From NCBI GenBank assembly GCA_016210495.1, contig JACQUC010000233.1, forward strand, positions 1 to 26,246: a DNA stretch of 26,246 bases, given 5' to 3'. Position 1 is the first letter of the stretch, and each line of letters opens with the position of its first letter. The DNA is from Chloroflexota bacterium. Lineage in GTDB: Bacteria; Chloroflexota; FW602-bin22; JACPRP01. The position numbers were made by a program, and so were the translations under genes. The notes beneath the pieces are model-generated. The model was given only the letters and a program-made list of their open reading frames with translations. It was not told the origin of the DNA and did not search any database. Positions 15,422-23,597 of this stretch are shown here, one piece after another.

Positions 15422-18023
15422 GTGGCAACCATATTATCCGATGCGAAGGGAATTGTCTATCGTCACATCGTGCAATTGCACGCGCTGGTGGTCTTCACTT
15501 ATGTGTGGCTGGCGATGCAGGGCGGCCTGCCACAGAGTATCGCCGGATGGGTAACTTGTCCGCCAACGGTCTACACAGTTTACACGAATGGGCGACGATA
15601 CCGCCGAGACAAACACCGGTGCGCTTTCTGCTTGCGAACGCATCGGGGCAGGCAGTGGTTGACAAAATGCCACGCAGAAGGGGTCAATGTGTGGCGATAC
15701 GCAGCCTGGACGTGGTCCGCCTCAGGCGGACGAAGCTTGGCCCTGGCCGTACTGTGGCTAGGCAGCGGACAGCTTGGGCCACTCTGGATTATCACTTTGC
15801 CGTGGGGTTTGTGGCTGTGGCGAGTAGTCCTTCAAGGAAGGACGCTCTGGCCGTGGCCCGCTACTCAGTCGGAGTGGTCCGTCTCATGCGGATTGCAGGG
15901 GGCGGCAGCGTTAGGCGAGCGTTTGCTGATATGGGCGTACCTTGCCTTGGCCGTAGGGGTTGGAGTGCAAGGGTTGATGCAAGGCGGTTTGACGGTAGGA
16001 GTGGGGCCGGGGTTCGATGGCCTCAAGTCGAGCAACTGGGCTTTCCTTGGGCTGCTTGGGGGAGCGCCCAAGGTCAGTGTCTGGCGTGACACACAGGGAA
16101 GGTGCTACCGGGCCGAGATAAACGGGCACTTCACCCTGGCCGTGGCCGACGATGACCATTTCCGAATGCGGCTATTGGTGCTGTTCCTACTCTTGTTAGA
16201 GTTGCCCGATGAACGGCGTCATAGCCGGCGCACCCGCGATGGGCGAACCCCCTTTGTGCGCCAGCAGGACCTGGCGGCAGCCTTGGGCATAACGCAGCCA
16301 GAAATTAGTCGCTGGGAGAGCTACTCGTTAAAAGGGGACTGGCGGCGGCTACTGAGCCAACACGCTAAAGAAGTGCTGACGCTAGAAGTGCAACAAAAGA
16401 TCATCGAGGCATGGGCGCGTGTAGCGAGTTGGGGTGTCCAACAGGTCCACGAACTGCTGGTGAAGCAGGGCTTGGCGGTGACGCTTAGCCAGGTGCAGCA
16501 GGCGGCACATGAGAGCGGGTGGCAGGTGGTGCGTTCGGTGCTGGCACGACTTTGTGTCGAGGACGCTGGCGAGCTGAAGTTGCGGGACGATTGGCTGGTG
16601 GGCGAGTTGCTGGGGCAGATTCGCTTCCTGCTGGACAAACTGGACGCTGGGGAGCGGCTCACGGCCGAAGAGCGGGTGGATATCGCCTCCCTGCAGAGCG
16701 CCGGTGTAGAAATGGGTTTCAGCGTTCCGCCAACCGTGAAGGTGCTGCCGTGGCTCTTGCGAGTGGAACAGGTGGTATTCGGTCGATGGGAAGCGGTGAC
16801 CGATGAGAGCGTGCGGTGTATCTATTGCCACTCTGACCAGGTGGCGCGCAAGAGTAGGAAACCACGGCATAAGAAATATGTGGATGAGCAGGGGCAGATG
16901 CAGCAAGTGGCGGTGTACCGCTACTACTGTCGCAACCCCAAGTGCGAGAAGGGAAGTTTCACCAACCTGCCGGCAGGCCTTATGCCTTATTGCCCCTATC
17001 GGCTGGAAGTGCATCTATTGGCCTTGCAGATGTACGAATGGGGGTACAGTAACTACCGGCGGACAGGCCGAGCGTTGGGAGTGACCAGTAAGACGGCCTA
17101 CTCTTGGGTGAGTATGTGGGGGCACGAACTGCTCCCCGTGGCAGCCCTGTTCGGGATGGTCAGGAGCAGCGGAGCGGTGGGGATCGATGAGAAGTACGTG
17201 CTGGTGCCGAAGAACGACAAGCCCGAGGGGAAGATGCGTCGCTGGATGTACGTGTACTTCGCCGTGGATGTCTACACCTATGATCTGTTGCACATCGCGG
17301 TCTACCCCCACAACAATCGAGAGAGTGCAGAGGTGTTCCTGCTGGCGCTGCGGGCAAAGGGATATCGGCCGCGGGTGATCGTGACCGACTTACGGCAGGA
17401 TTACGGGCCAGTAGTAGCAGAGGTCTTTCCCAAGGCGGAGCATCACGAGTGCATCTTTCACGCCTTGCAGAATGTCCAAAGGCTTTGCAAGGAAGTCTAC
17501 GGGGACAATTACGCCGAGAACCATCCGGAGGCGGAGGGGCTGAAGCGAAAAATCTACGACATCTTCGAGGCGAAGATCAAGCGCACCGCCCATAAGCGGT
17601 ACGGGGAGGTATTAGCCCTGCGGGAGAGGTATGTGCAAGCCACTCCGTCAGCAGTAGTCATCTTCGACTTTCTGGAGCGCCACTGGCCCAAGCTGGTCAA
17701 CGGAATAGAGAGCGACCTGATTCCCACCACGAACAACACGGTGGAATTGGTAATTCGGCGCTTTGACCAGCACTACCAGAACTTCTGCGGCTTCCAGAGC
17801 ATCGAGAGCGCCGGGCTCTATCTGGCAGTCTTCGAGAAGTTGTATCGGTTGACTCCCTTCTCGCAGGATGCCCAGGTCAGCATTCGGGGGAAGAGCCCGC
17901 TGCAGTTGGCCGGCTATAACATCAGCAAATTGCCGATGTCCGCCCTATGCAACGGCCAAAGCATTATATGGCCCGTCGAGGTTGCCTATGTCCCCCAACT
18001 CGTAACGCTCCCCATCACGCCAT
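15347..18023 (+). mobile_element. insertion element with DDE transposase (ends undefined)
   Basis: The element is inferred from the large transposase gene. Its left limit lies near or before 15347 and its right limit between about 17955 (end of recognisable transposase sequence) and the rpmI promoter at 18024. I compared both edges by eye and found no convincing terminal inverted repeat or target duplication, so the coordinates are approximate. It separates rpmI-rplT from whatever preceded them. Confidence 0.5.
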
Positions 18024-18316
18024 TTGCACCGAGTCAGGCTCTGTGCTATAATTTCGGGCGTCGCAAGCTACCCCGATATTCATCTCCCGAAGGAGAGATC
18101 GACATAATGCCCAAGAAGTACAAGCTGAAGACACACAAGGGCGCTCAGAAGCGCTTGCACGTAACGGGGACCGGGAAGATCATGCGCACGAAGGGTCGCA
18201 AGAGCCATCTACAGCGCAGAAAGTCCCCCCGGGCCAAACGATTGTTCGGCGAGATGTTGCCCACCAGTCCGGGCGATGCGCGCCGGATGAAGAGGCTCAT
18301 CCCCTACGGCGATTAA
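15422..18316 (+). CDS. DDE transposase whose frame runs through into rpmI
   Basis: The reading frame is 964 residues, of which about 845-850 are transposase. Several hydrophobic stretches occur in the first 265 residues (about 16-33, 104-140, 166-190, 248-262), which is unusual for a transposase. A helix-turn-helix (RQQDLAAALGITQPEISRW, from about 281) follows. A zinc ribbon comes next (C466, C469, C503, C508), then a DDE domain with D589 (GIDEKYV), D656 (VTDLRQDYG) and E775 (NNTVELVI). The frame then has no stop: about 45 filler residues lead into the whole of L35 from residue 896. The start is GTG 15422 with Shine-Dalgarno AGGAGGGGG, inside a hairpin. The transposase family could not be named with certainty. 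The lack of its own stop suggests truncation at the insertion junction. Confidence 0.8.
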   Translation: MATILSDAKGIVYRHIVQLHALVVFTYVWLAMQGGLPQSIAGWVTCPPTVYTVYTNGRRYRRDKHRCAFCLRTHRGRQWLTKCHAEGVNVWRYAAWTWSASGGRSLALAVLWLGSGQLGPLWIITLPWGLWLWRVVLQGRTLWPWPATQSEWSVSCGLQGAAALGERLLIWAYLALAVGVGVQGLMQGGLTVGVGPGFDGLKSSNWAFLGLLGGAPKVSVWRDTQGRCYRAEINGHFTLAVADDDHFRMRLLVLFLLLLELPDERRHSRRTRDGRTPFVRQQDLAAALGITQPEISRWESYSLKGDWRRLLSQHAKEVLTLEVQQKIIEAWARVASWGVQQVHELLVKQGLAVTLSQVQQAAHESGWQVVRSVLARLCVEDAGELKLRDDWLVGELLGQIRFLLDKLDAGERLTAEERVDIASLQSAGVEMGFSVPPTVKVLPWLLRVEQVVFGRWEAVTDESVRCIYCHSDQVARKSRKPRHKKYVDEQGQMQQVAVYRYYCRNPKCEKGSFTNLPAGLMPYCPYRLEVHLLALQMYEWGYSNYRRTGRALGVTSKTAYSWVSMWGHELLPVAALFGMVRSSGAVGIDEKYVLVPKNDKPEGKMRRWMYVYFAVDVYTYDLLHIAVYPHNNRESAEVFLLALRAKGYRPRVIVTDLRQDYGPVVAEVFPKAEHHECIFHALQNVQRLCKEVYGDNYAENHPEAEGLKRKIYDIFEAKIKRTAHKRYGEVLALRERYVQATPSAVVIFDFLERHWPKLVNGIESDLIPTTNNTVELVIRRFDQHYQNFCGFQSIESAGLYLAVFEKLYRLTPFSQDAQVSIRGKSPLQLAGYNISKLPMSALCNGQSIIWPVEVAYVPQLVTLPITPFAPSQALCYNFGRRKLPRYSSPEGEIDIMPKKYKLKTHKGAQKRLHVTGTGKIMRTKGRKSHLQRRKSPRAKRLFGEMLPTSPGDARRMKRLIPYGD
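18024..18052 (+). promoter_or_regulatory. promoter of rpmI, extended -10
   Basis: TTGCAC (18024-18029), 17 nt, and TATAAT (18047-18052) with TG one base upstream (TGCTATAAT) form a strong promoter. The start would be near 18059, with a 48-nt leader. It lies inside the transposase-rpmI open frame, so it may belong to the original locus or be made at the element's right junction. Confidence 0.75.
18107..18316 (+). CDS. rpmI: 50S ribosomal protein L35
   Basis: This is the full-length 69-residue L35, beginning MPKKYKLKTHKGAQKR and rich in Lys and Arg, with the typical KGRKSHLQRRKS core and a C-terminal RRMKRLIPYG. L35 is part of the large ribosomal subunit. The ATG has an AAGGAG upstream (18090-18095, 11 nt spacing) and its own promoter. 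The same frame is open all the way from the upstream transposase, so an automatic gene call may merge the two and lose rpmI. Normally infC lies directly upstream; it is missing here. rplT follows after a 227-nt gap. Confidence 0.97.
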   Translation: MPKKYKLKTHKGAQKRLHVTGTGKIMRTKGRKSHLQRRKSPRAKRLFGEMLPTSPGDARRMKRLIPYGD

Positions 18317-18340
18317 AGCTCATCGGCAAAGACGTCGAGT

Positions 18341-18508
18341 GATGGCCGCTACGGCCATCATTTAGTTTGCGACCCTGTGCCACCGGCGTTGTTCTCAACG
18401 GTGGAAGTGGCAGGATTAGCGGCCAAGTAGTTTCCGGTGCACAATAGAACAGCGTAGGGGCGTCCGCCTAAGGAGGACGCCCTGGGCCGGGGGCGTCTCG
18501 AGGCCCAG
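18341..18508 (+). promoter_or_regulatory. four stem-loops in the rpmI-rplT gap
   Basis: The gap has stems GATGGCCG/CGGCCATC (18341-18359), CCACC..GTTG/CAAC..GGTGG (18380-18404), GGGCGTCC/GGACGCCC (18458-18482) and TGGGCC/GGCCCA (18483-18507). The gap is 227 nt, where rpmI and rplT are usually separated by only tens of bases. The first hairpin is followed by ATTTAGTTT and might be a weak terminator. The others may be a regulatory site for L20, which represses its own operon through RNA structures in other bacteria. That role is inference. Confidence 0.5.
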
Positions 18509-18543
18509 CGCCGTGGTGAAACACGCCAAAGGAGGTTCTTAAG

Positions 18544-18915
18544 TTGCCAAGAGTCAAGAGAGGTGTGACGGCTCGCAAGCGACACAAAAAGGTCCTCAAG
18601 CTGATGTCCGGTCAGCGGGCGACCAGAAGCAAGCTGTTTCGCCGTGCCAACGAGGCGATGCTGAGGTCGCTATCGTACGCGTACCGGCACCGCCGCGAGC
18701 GCAAGGGCCAGTTCCGCTCGCTCTGGATCGCTCGTATCAACGCAGCGGCGAGGGCCGCGGGTATTAGCTACAGTAAGTTCATCGAGGGTCTCAACCTCGC
18801 CGGGGTACAGGTAAATCGCAAAGTGCTGGCGGATCTGGCTATCAGCGATGCGAGCGCTTTTGCCAGGCTGGCGGACCTCGCCAAGGAGAAGCTGCAGGCC
18901 AAAGCGGCCTCGTGA
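18544..18915 (+). CDS. rplT: 50S ribosomal protein L20
   Basis: This is the complete 123-residue L20, opening MPRVKRGVTARKRHKKVLKL, with the family's basic N-terminal extension and RRANEAMLRSLSYAYRHRRERKGQFR. L20 is needed for early assembly of the 50S subunit and in several bacteria binds its own mRNA. The start is TTG 18544, supported by AAAGGAGG 8 nt upstream and by the homologous N-terminus. It overlaps the start of the next methyltransferase gene by 4 nt (GTGA), indicating a shared transcript. Confidence 0.97.
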   Translation: MPRVKRGVTARKRHKKVLKLMSGQRATRSKLFRRANEAMLRSLSYAYRHRRERKGQFRSLWIARINAAARAAGISYSKFIEGLNLAGVQVNRKVLADLAISDASAFARLADLAKEKLQAKAAS

Positions 18916-19700
18916 TTACCAGCACATCCAACGAGCGGGTCCGGTACGTCAGATCCCTCTATCGAACGGAGGTACGCCGCGAGGAGCGAGCCTTCGCCAT
19001 CGAGGGGGTCCGACTGGTCGAGGAGGCGCTGGACGCCGGGATGGTGCCGAAGCTGGTGCTGGCGGATACGGACCTCCTGGAGAAGTCCGCTCGGGGCCGC
19101 CAATTGCTCGGGCGCCTCAGGCAGCACCAGTGGCTCGCCGTGAGCGAGAAGGTGCTGCGCTACGTATCGGACACGATCACACCGCAGGGCATCGTGGCCG
19201 TACTGCCGGTGCCGGAGGTGGAACGTCCGGAGGACCTGGGTCCGCTGGTGTTGGTGCTGGACGGATTACGCGATCCGGGAAACGTGGGCACGATCATTAG
19301 GTCAGCCGAGGCGAGCGGCGTCATAGTAGCAGCGTTCACCCCAGACTGTGTCGACGTTCACAACCCCAAGGTTCTCAGGGCCGGGATGGGCGCCCATTTT
19401 CGCCTCAAGATTCTGGCCGACATGGGATGGCCGGAGATAGATGCACTGCTGGGGGGAAGGCCCGTCTGGGTAGCGGCCGCTGCGCAGGGCCTGCCCCATT
19501 TCGAGGTGGATTGGACCGTCGACAGCTCCTTGATCGTCGGCGGCGAGGCCTTCGGCGCGAGCGACGAGTCCAGGCGCCGCGCCACGGGGTTCGTTCACAT
19601 ACCCATGCTGGGTAGGGCGGAATCGCTCAACGCTGCGGTGGCGGCCAGTGTAATACTGTTCGAGGCGCTCCGCCAGCGCCTGGCGGACAAGCTGAACTGA
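18912..19700 (+). CDS. TrmH/SpoU-family RNA 2'-O-methyltransferase
   Basis: This is a 262-residue SPOUT-class methyltransferase. The N-terminal 100 residues match the SpoU substrate-binding domain (ITSTSNERVRYVRSLY...FAIEGVRLVEEAL). The catalytic knot has motif 1 LDGLRDPGNVGTIIRSAEASG (from about residue 116), motif 2 IVGGEAFGAS (about 207-216), and motif 3 IPMLGRAESLNAAVAASVILF near 231-251. Members methylate a ribose 2'-O in tRNA or rRNA using SAM. The gene commonly lies between rplT and pheS in some phyla, as here. The target base is not predictable, so no symbol is given. The GTG start overlaps the rplT stop. Confidence 0.92.
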   Translation: MITSTSNERVRYVRSLYRTEVRREERAFAIEGVRLVEEALDAGMVPKLVLADTDLLEKSARGRQLLGRLRQHQWLAVSEKVLRYVSDTITPQGIVAVLPVPEVERPEDLGPLVLVLDGLRDPGNVGTIIRSAEASGVIVAAFTPDCVDVHNPKVLRAGMGAHFRLKILADMGWPEIDALLGGRPVWVAAAAQGLPHFEVDWTVDSSLIVGGEAFGASDESRRRATGFVHIPMLGRAESLNAAVAASVILFEALRQRLADKLN

Positions 19701-19706
19701 CCGAGA

Positions 19707-19720
19707 AGGACGGTACCGCG
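19707..19720 (+). promoter_or_regulatory. T-box-like motif before pheS
   Basis: AGGACGGTACCGCG differs at two positions from the T-box consensus AGGGTGGNACCGCG, with T at N as expected for a tRNA discriminator A. It sits 7 nt after the methyltransferase stop. A CGTC segment (19739-19743 region) and an intrinsic terminator follow before pheS. T-box riboswitches control aminoacyl-tRNA synthetase genes. The stem I region, if present, would have to overlap the methyltransferase coding sequence, and the first base of the UGGN element is C, so this may be degenerate or fortuitous. Confidence 0.4.
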
Positions 19721-19730
19721 AAAATTGCGG

Positions 19731-19772
19731 CTGCAACTGCGTCACCCGGTGAGGTTGCAGGCGCTATTTTTT
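19731..19772 (+). terminator. intrinsic terminator / attenuator upstream of pheS
   Basis: CTGCAAC (19731-19737) pairs with GTTGCAG (19754-19760), with extra TCAC/GTGA pairing inside the loop, and a run of six T follows (19767-19772). It lies between the methyltransferase gene and pheS, 12 nt before the pheS Shine-Dalgarno, a position typical of an attenuator rather than an end-of-operon terminator. Confidence 0.7.
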
Positions 19773-19795
19773 GTGGCTGAGTCCAGGAGGACAAG

Positions 19796-20833
19796 ATGAT
19801 CGATCGGCTTCGAGAAATGCGAGAGAGCGCTCTGCACGAGCTTCAATCCGCCCAAGACCTCAAAGAGCTGGAGAACTGGCGGATCAAGTACCTGGGCAAG
19901 AAGGGCGCTTTGACCGCCATATTGCGTGGACTCGGCGGCTTGGCTCCCGCTGAACGCCCTACGGTTGGCCAGGTGGCCAACGATATGAAGACCGCTCTCG
20001 AATCGGCCCTGGCAGACAGGGAGCGAGCGTTGCGGGAGGCCGAGCGGAGCAGGGCTCTGGCGGCGGAGCGACTTGACGTGACGCTCCCGGGGCGGCCCAT
20101 TGCCCTCGGTCTGGTACATCCGGTTACACGTATCCTGAACGAAATCGTCGACGCCTTCGCGATGATGGGCTTCCAGGTAGTGGAGGGGCCCGAAGTGGAG
20201 TGGGATTACTACAACTTCGAGGCGCTCAACATCCCCAAGGACCATCCGGCCCGCGACATGTGGGACACATTCTACGTATCCTTAACCGGCGTGCCCGGCG
20301 AAATGCTGCTGCGCACCCACACCTCACCCAATCAGGTCCGCGTTATGGAGAAGACCCGTCCCCCCGTGCGCGTGATCGTGCCTGGGAAGTGCTATCGCTA
20401 CGAGGCCATCGATCCGTCTCACGAAAGCATGTTCTACCAGGTCGAAGGCCTGGCTGTAGACGAGAACATCACCTTCGCGGATATGAAGGGCACGCTGGCC
20501 GCCTTCGCAAGGGTCATCTTCGGCAAAGAGCGCAAGGTGCGGTTTCGCTGCGACTACTTCCCATTCGTGGAGCCCGGCGTGGATATGTCTATCGACTGCT
20601 ACGTCTGCCGGGGCGCCGGGTGCCGACTCTGCAAGTACTCTGGCTGGCTCGAGATAATGGGCGCGGGAATGGTGCATCCCAACGAGCTGGCGCGCGTGGG
20701 ATACGACCCGGATGTATACACCGGCTTTGCCTTTGGACTGGGGCCAGAGCGCATCGCGATGCTGAAGCATGGCATCGACGATATCCGGCTGTTCTACAGT
20801 AACGACCTGCGCTTCCTGACCCAGTTCCGGTAG
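19796..20833 (+). CDS. pheS: phenylalanyl-tRNA synthetase alpha subunit
   Basis: This is a 345-residue class II synthetase subunit that forms an alpha2-beta2 enzyme with PheT and charges tRNA-Phe. The N-terminal coiled coil spans about residues 1-95. Motif 2 (KCYRYEAIDPSHESMFYQVEG, from about 198) and motif 3 (FAFGLGPERIAML, near 310-322) are intact. A Cys cluster C268, C271, C276, C279 forms the CxxC...CxxC pattern found in many bacterial PheS. The ATG has AGGAGG at 19785-19790. It is preceded by a terminator and T-box-like motif, so its expression is probably attenuated, and followed by pheT after a short hairpin-bearing gap. Confidence 0.97.
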   Translation: MIDRLREMRESALHELQSAQDLKELENWRIKYLGKKGALTAILRGLGGLAPAERPTVGQVANDMKTALESALADRERALREAERSRALAAERLDVTLPGRPIALGLVHPVTRILNEIVDAFAMMGFQVVEGPEVEWDYYNFEALNIPKDHPARDMWDTFYVSLTGVPGEMLLRTHTSPNQVRVMEKTRPPVRVIVPGKCYRYEAIDPSHESMFYQVEGLAVDENITFADMKGTLAAFARVIFGKERKVRFRCDYFPFVEPGVDMSIDCYVCRGAGCRLCKYSGWLEIMGAGMVHPNELARVGYDPDVYTGFAFGLGPERIAMLKHGIDDIRLFYSNDLRFLTQFR

Positions 20834-20853
20834 GGGCGACCGGCTGGTCGCCC
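20834..20853 (+). other. stem-loop between pheS and pheT
   Basis: GGGCGACC and GGTCGCCC form a perfect 8-bp stem with a 4-nt loop (GGCT), beginning just after the pheS stop. No T tract follows, so it is unlikely to end transcription; it may be a processing or stability element. Confidence 0.6.
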
Positions 20854-20869
20854 TCAAATGGAGTGTGCG

Positions 20870-23398
20870 ATGAGAGTATCTCTAAAATGGCTGCGTGACT
20901 ACGTAGATATAGCTCTGCCTGCGCAGGAGGTTGCTCGCCGCCTCACTCAGGCCGGCGTCGAGGTGGCGTCGATCGAGAACACCGCTGGGGAGTGGGACAA
21001 CGTCTTCGTGGGCGAGGTCAAGAACCTGGCCCCGCACCCCAACGCCGATCGGTTGCAAGTCGTTACCGTGGACATCGGCACCCGGACCCTGACCGTCGTG
21101 GCCGGGGCCTTCAATATCAAGATTGGAGACAGGGTGCCCGTGGCCCTTGCCGGGGCCCGGCTGGTAGATGCTCATTCACCCGAGCCACGCGTGGCCGTTC
21201 TCAAGCCGACGAAGCTAAGAGGTGTCATGTCGGAAGGTATGGTCTGTTCCGCTATGGAGCTGGGCGTTTCCGATGACCATACGGGCATACTCATACTCGA
21301 GCCCGACGCCCAGGTCGGCATCCCCTTGCGCGAGCAGCTTGGCGATACCGTGCTCGTGCTGGACGTCACGCCCAACAGGCCCGATTGCCTCTCGATGATC
21401 GGCGTGGCCCGCGAGGTGGCAGCGCTCACGGGCCAATCTCTACGATTGCCAAGGGCAGACATCGACGAGCGAGGCAAGCCCGCCGGCGAGATGATCGCCG
21501 TCGAGATCGAGGCTCCTGATCTGTGCCATCGGTACTCGGCGAGCGTGATCACGGGTGTGAAGATGGGGGCCTCGCCCAAGTGGATGCAGGAACGTCTATC
21601 GGCGGCAGGAATGCGGCCTATCAACAACATCGTCGACGTGACCAACTACGTGATGCTGGAATGGGGCCAGCCCCTTCACGCATTTGACTACGATACGATT
21701 CGAGGGCGCAAGATCGTCGTGCGCCGCGCCCGCGACGGAGAAGAGATCATCACCATCGACGGCGCGCCCCGCCCACTGACACCGGACATGCTGGTCATCG
21801 CCGATGTGGAGCGGCCGGTCGCCATCGCCGGGGTGATGGGTGGCGCAGACACCGAGGTCGGTGACACCACGCAGAGCATACTCCTGGAATCAGCCAACTT
21901 CGACCGGGTGGCGAATCGCCGCACCTCTCGCGCCTTGCGGCTTCCCAGCGAGGCTTCACGACGCTTCGACAAAGGCCTGCCGGAAGACCTGACCATCCCT
22001 GCGCTCGAGCGCGCGACCCAGTTGATGCACCAGTTGGCCAATGGCACCGTCGCCCGAGGGATTGTCGACGCGTACCCGATCAAGCGCAAGCCTGTTGAAA
22101 TCGAGCTGACTCCGAGGGAAGTCCGACGTGTGCTCGGGGTGTCGTTGAGCGCCGACGAAATCGCGACGACGCTGCGGGCGCTTGAATTCGACGTGTCGAC
22201 CAAGGACGACGTGCTGTGTGTCGGCGTCCCGATGCATCGCACCGACGTCACCCTGCCCGCCGACTTAGTGGAAGATCTGGCCCGCACAATGGGCTATGAG
22301 AACATTCCTACCACGATGCTCAGCGGTCGTCTGCCCGAACCATCTTTCAACGAGTCTCTTCGCTGGGAGAGCCTGGCGAGGAGTATCCTGGTCGGCTGTG
22401 GCCTCACGGAGATAATCACCTACTCGCTGACCAGCCGCGAGGCAATGCGCAAACTGCTACCCGGCGGCAAGGTCCACGAGGATTATGCCCATACTGCCGA
22501 TCCGCTGACATCTGCCATCAACACCAGAATCCACGTACTCGACGTCCAGCCACTACTCGTGGTAAACCCGTTGAGCTCCGATATGGAGTGTCTCAGAACC
22601 ACCACGCTGGTCAGTCTGCTCCAAACCATAAGGGACAACCTTCGCTACCGCGATCGCGACGTCGCGCTGTTCGAAATCGGCCGCATCTATCTGCCACGGG
22701 ATCGGGCCGAGGAGCTTCCCGACGAGCGAAGGATCATCTCTGTCGGCACTAGCCAGTACCGCTCCGGCGGTGAGTGGGGAACCAGCGAGGAAGTCACCTT
22801 CTTCGACCTGAAAGCGGTCGCAGAAGCCCTCCTCCAGAGGATGGGGTTAGATACCTACGGCTTCTTGCCCATCGACCACCCGACTTTCGCTTCAGGGCGC
22901 ACGGCGGCCATCGTGCTCGCGGACCAGGCCACGGCGTTGTCCGGAGAAGCGGCAGGACAGATAGCATCTGACCAGGCGGTCGGTATCCTCGGCGAGGTCA
23001 ACGGCGACGTTAGAGCCAACTTCGATATCGGTGAAAGAGTCTACCTGCTGGCGCTGGACTTCGAGCAACTGACCAGGTTCGCGACCTGGAACAGGGAATT
23101 CAAGCCACTGCCAAAGTTCCCGCCCATCGTACAGGACCTGGCCGTCGTCGTGGATGCCGAGGTCCCTGCTGCCCTCGTGCGTCAAACGATCCTTCAAGCG
23201 GGCGGCAATATCGTCAGGTGCGTCGATCTCTTCGACGTCTACCGTGGCGACAAGATACCCGCCGGCAAGAAGAGCCTCGCCTACCACATCGTGTACCAGG
23301 TACCAGACCGAACGCTGACCGACAAAGAGGCCAACGATCGCCAGCAGCATATCGAGAAGCTCCTGGCCAAGGAGCTTGGCGCCATAGTTAGGCGATAG
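20870..23398 (+). CDS. pheT: phenylalanyl-tRNA synthetase beta subunit
   Basis: This is an 842-residue protein starting MRVSLKWLRDYVDI. It carries the tRNA-binding OB domain (about 40-150, with LAPHPNADRLQVVTVDIG), the B3/B4 editing domain (about 200-400), the B5 domain (about 405-475), the catalytic-like core and a C-terminal FDX-ACB domain (FPPIVQDLAVVVD to the end). The ATG at 20870 is preferred: GGAG lies about 6 nt upstream, and the first residues match the family. ATG 20858 would add only MECA. It pairs with PheS upstream. No clear intrinsic terminator follows it. Confidence 0.97.
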   Translation: MRVSLKWLRDYVDIALPAQEVARRLTQAGVEVASIENTAGEWDNVFVGEVKNLAPHPNADRLQVVTVDIGTRTLTVVAGAFNIKIGDRVPVALAGARLVDAHSPEPRVAVLKPTKLRGVMSEGMVCSAMELGVSDDHTGILILEPDAQVGIPLREQLGDTVLVLDVTPNRPDCLSMIGVAREVAALTGQSLRLPRADIDERGKPAGEMIAVEIEAPDLCHRYSASVITGVKMGASPKWMQERLSAAGMRPINNIVDVTNYVMLEWGQPLHAFDYDTIRGRKIVVRRARDGEEIITIDGAPRPLTPDMLVIADVERPVAIAGVMGGADTEVGDTTQSILLESANFDRVANRRTSRALRLPSEASRRFDKGLPEDLTIPALERATQLMHQLANGTVARGIVDAYPIKRKPVEIELTPREVRRVLGVSLSADEIATTLRALEFDVSTKDDVLCVGVPMHRTDVTLPADLVEDLARTMGYENIPTTMLSGRLPEPSFNESLRWESLARSILVGCGLTEIITYSLTSREAMRKLLPGGKVHEDYAHTADPLTSAINTRIHVLDVQPLLVVNPLSSDMECLRTTTLVSLLQTIRDNLRYRDRDVALFEIGRIYLPRDRAEELPDERRIISVGTSQYRSGGEWGTSEEVTFFDLKAVAEALLQRMGLDTYGFLPIDHPTFASGRTAAIVLADQATALSGEAAGQIASDQAVGILGEVNGDVRANFDIGERVYLLALDFEQLTRFATWNREFKPLPKFPPIVQDLAVVVDAEVPAALVRQTILQAGGNIVRCVDLFDVYRGDKIPAGKKSLAYHIVYQVPDRTLTDKEANDRQQHIEKLLAKELGAIVRR

Positions 23399-23562
23399 GG
23401 CGATAGCGAGTATTCCACGAGCTCGCCGCCCTTGCCACACCTGGTTGCCCCACAGGTGGCGCAACCCCCCTGCCATCATCGCGGAGTGTTGCAGCGGTGC
23501 TCTCAAGAACACGCACAGCAAGGAAAAGGTACCAGGCTATCAGGCTGCCAGGCTTGCAAGTG
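23399..23562. other. pheT downstream region; no gene
   Basis: The stretch after pheT has a short hairpin CACCTG/CAGGTG around 23440-23458 with no T tract. I see no gene in it. Together with the promoter and leader that follow, it makes up the 417-nt gap between pheT and the flavoprotein gene. Confidence 0.5.
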
Positions 23563-23591
23563 TTGACAATCGACAGCCTCGATGGTATAGT
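23563..23591 (+). promoter_or_regulatory. promoter of the flavoprotein pair
   Basis: TTGACA (23563-23568), a 17-nt spacer and TATAGT (23586-23591) form a near-perfect sigma70 promoter. Transcription should begin near 23598. Confidence 0.75.
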
Positions 23592-23597
23592 GCCCCT

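Noticed and set aside
15026..15428. Two - strand ORFs upstream of the transposase, considered as possible infC remnants or genes
   Set aside because: No similarity to IF3 or any family could be seen and no ribosome site precedes them.
15241..18030. Terminal inverted repeats and target duplication of the insertion element
   Set aside because: Comparison of both edges by eye gave only short partial matches, so no ends are claimed.
23440..23462. The hairpin after pheT as an intrinsic terminator
   Set aside because: The stem is only 6 bp and no T tract follows.
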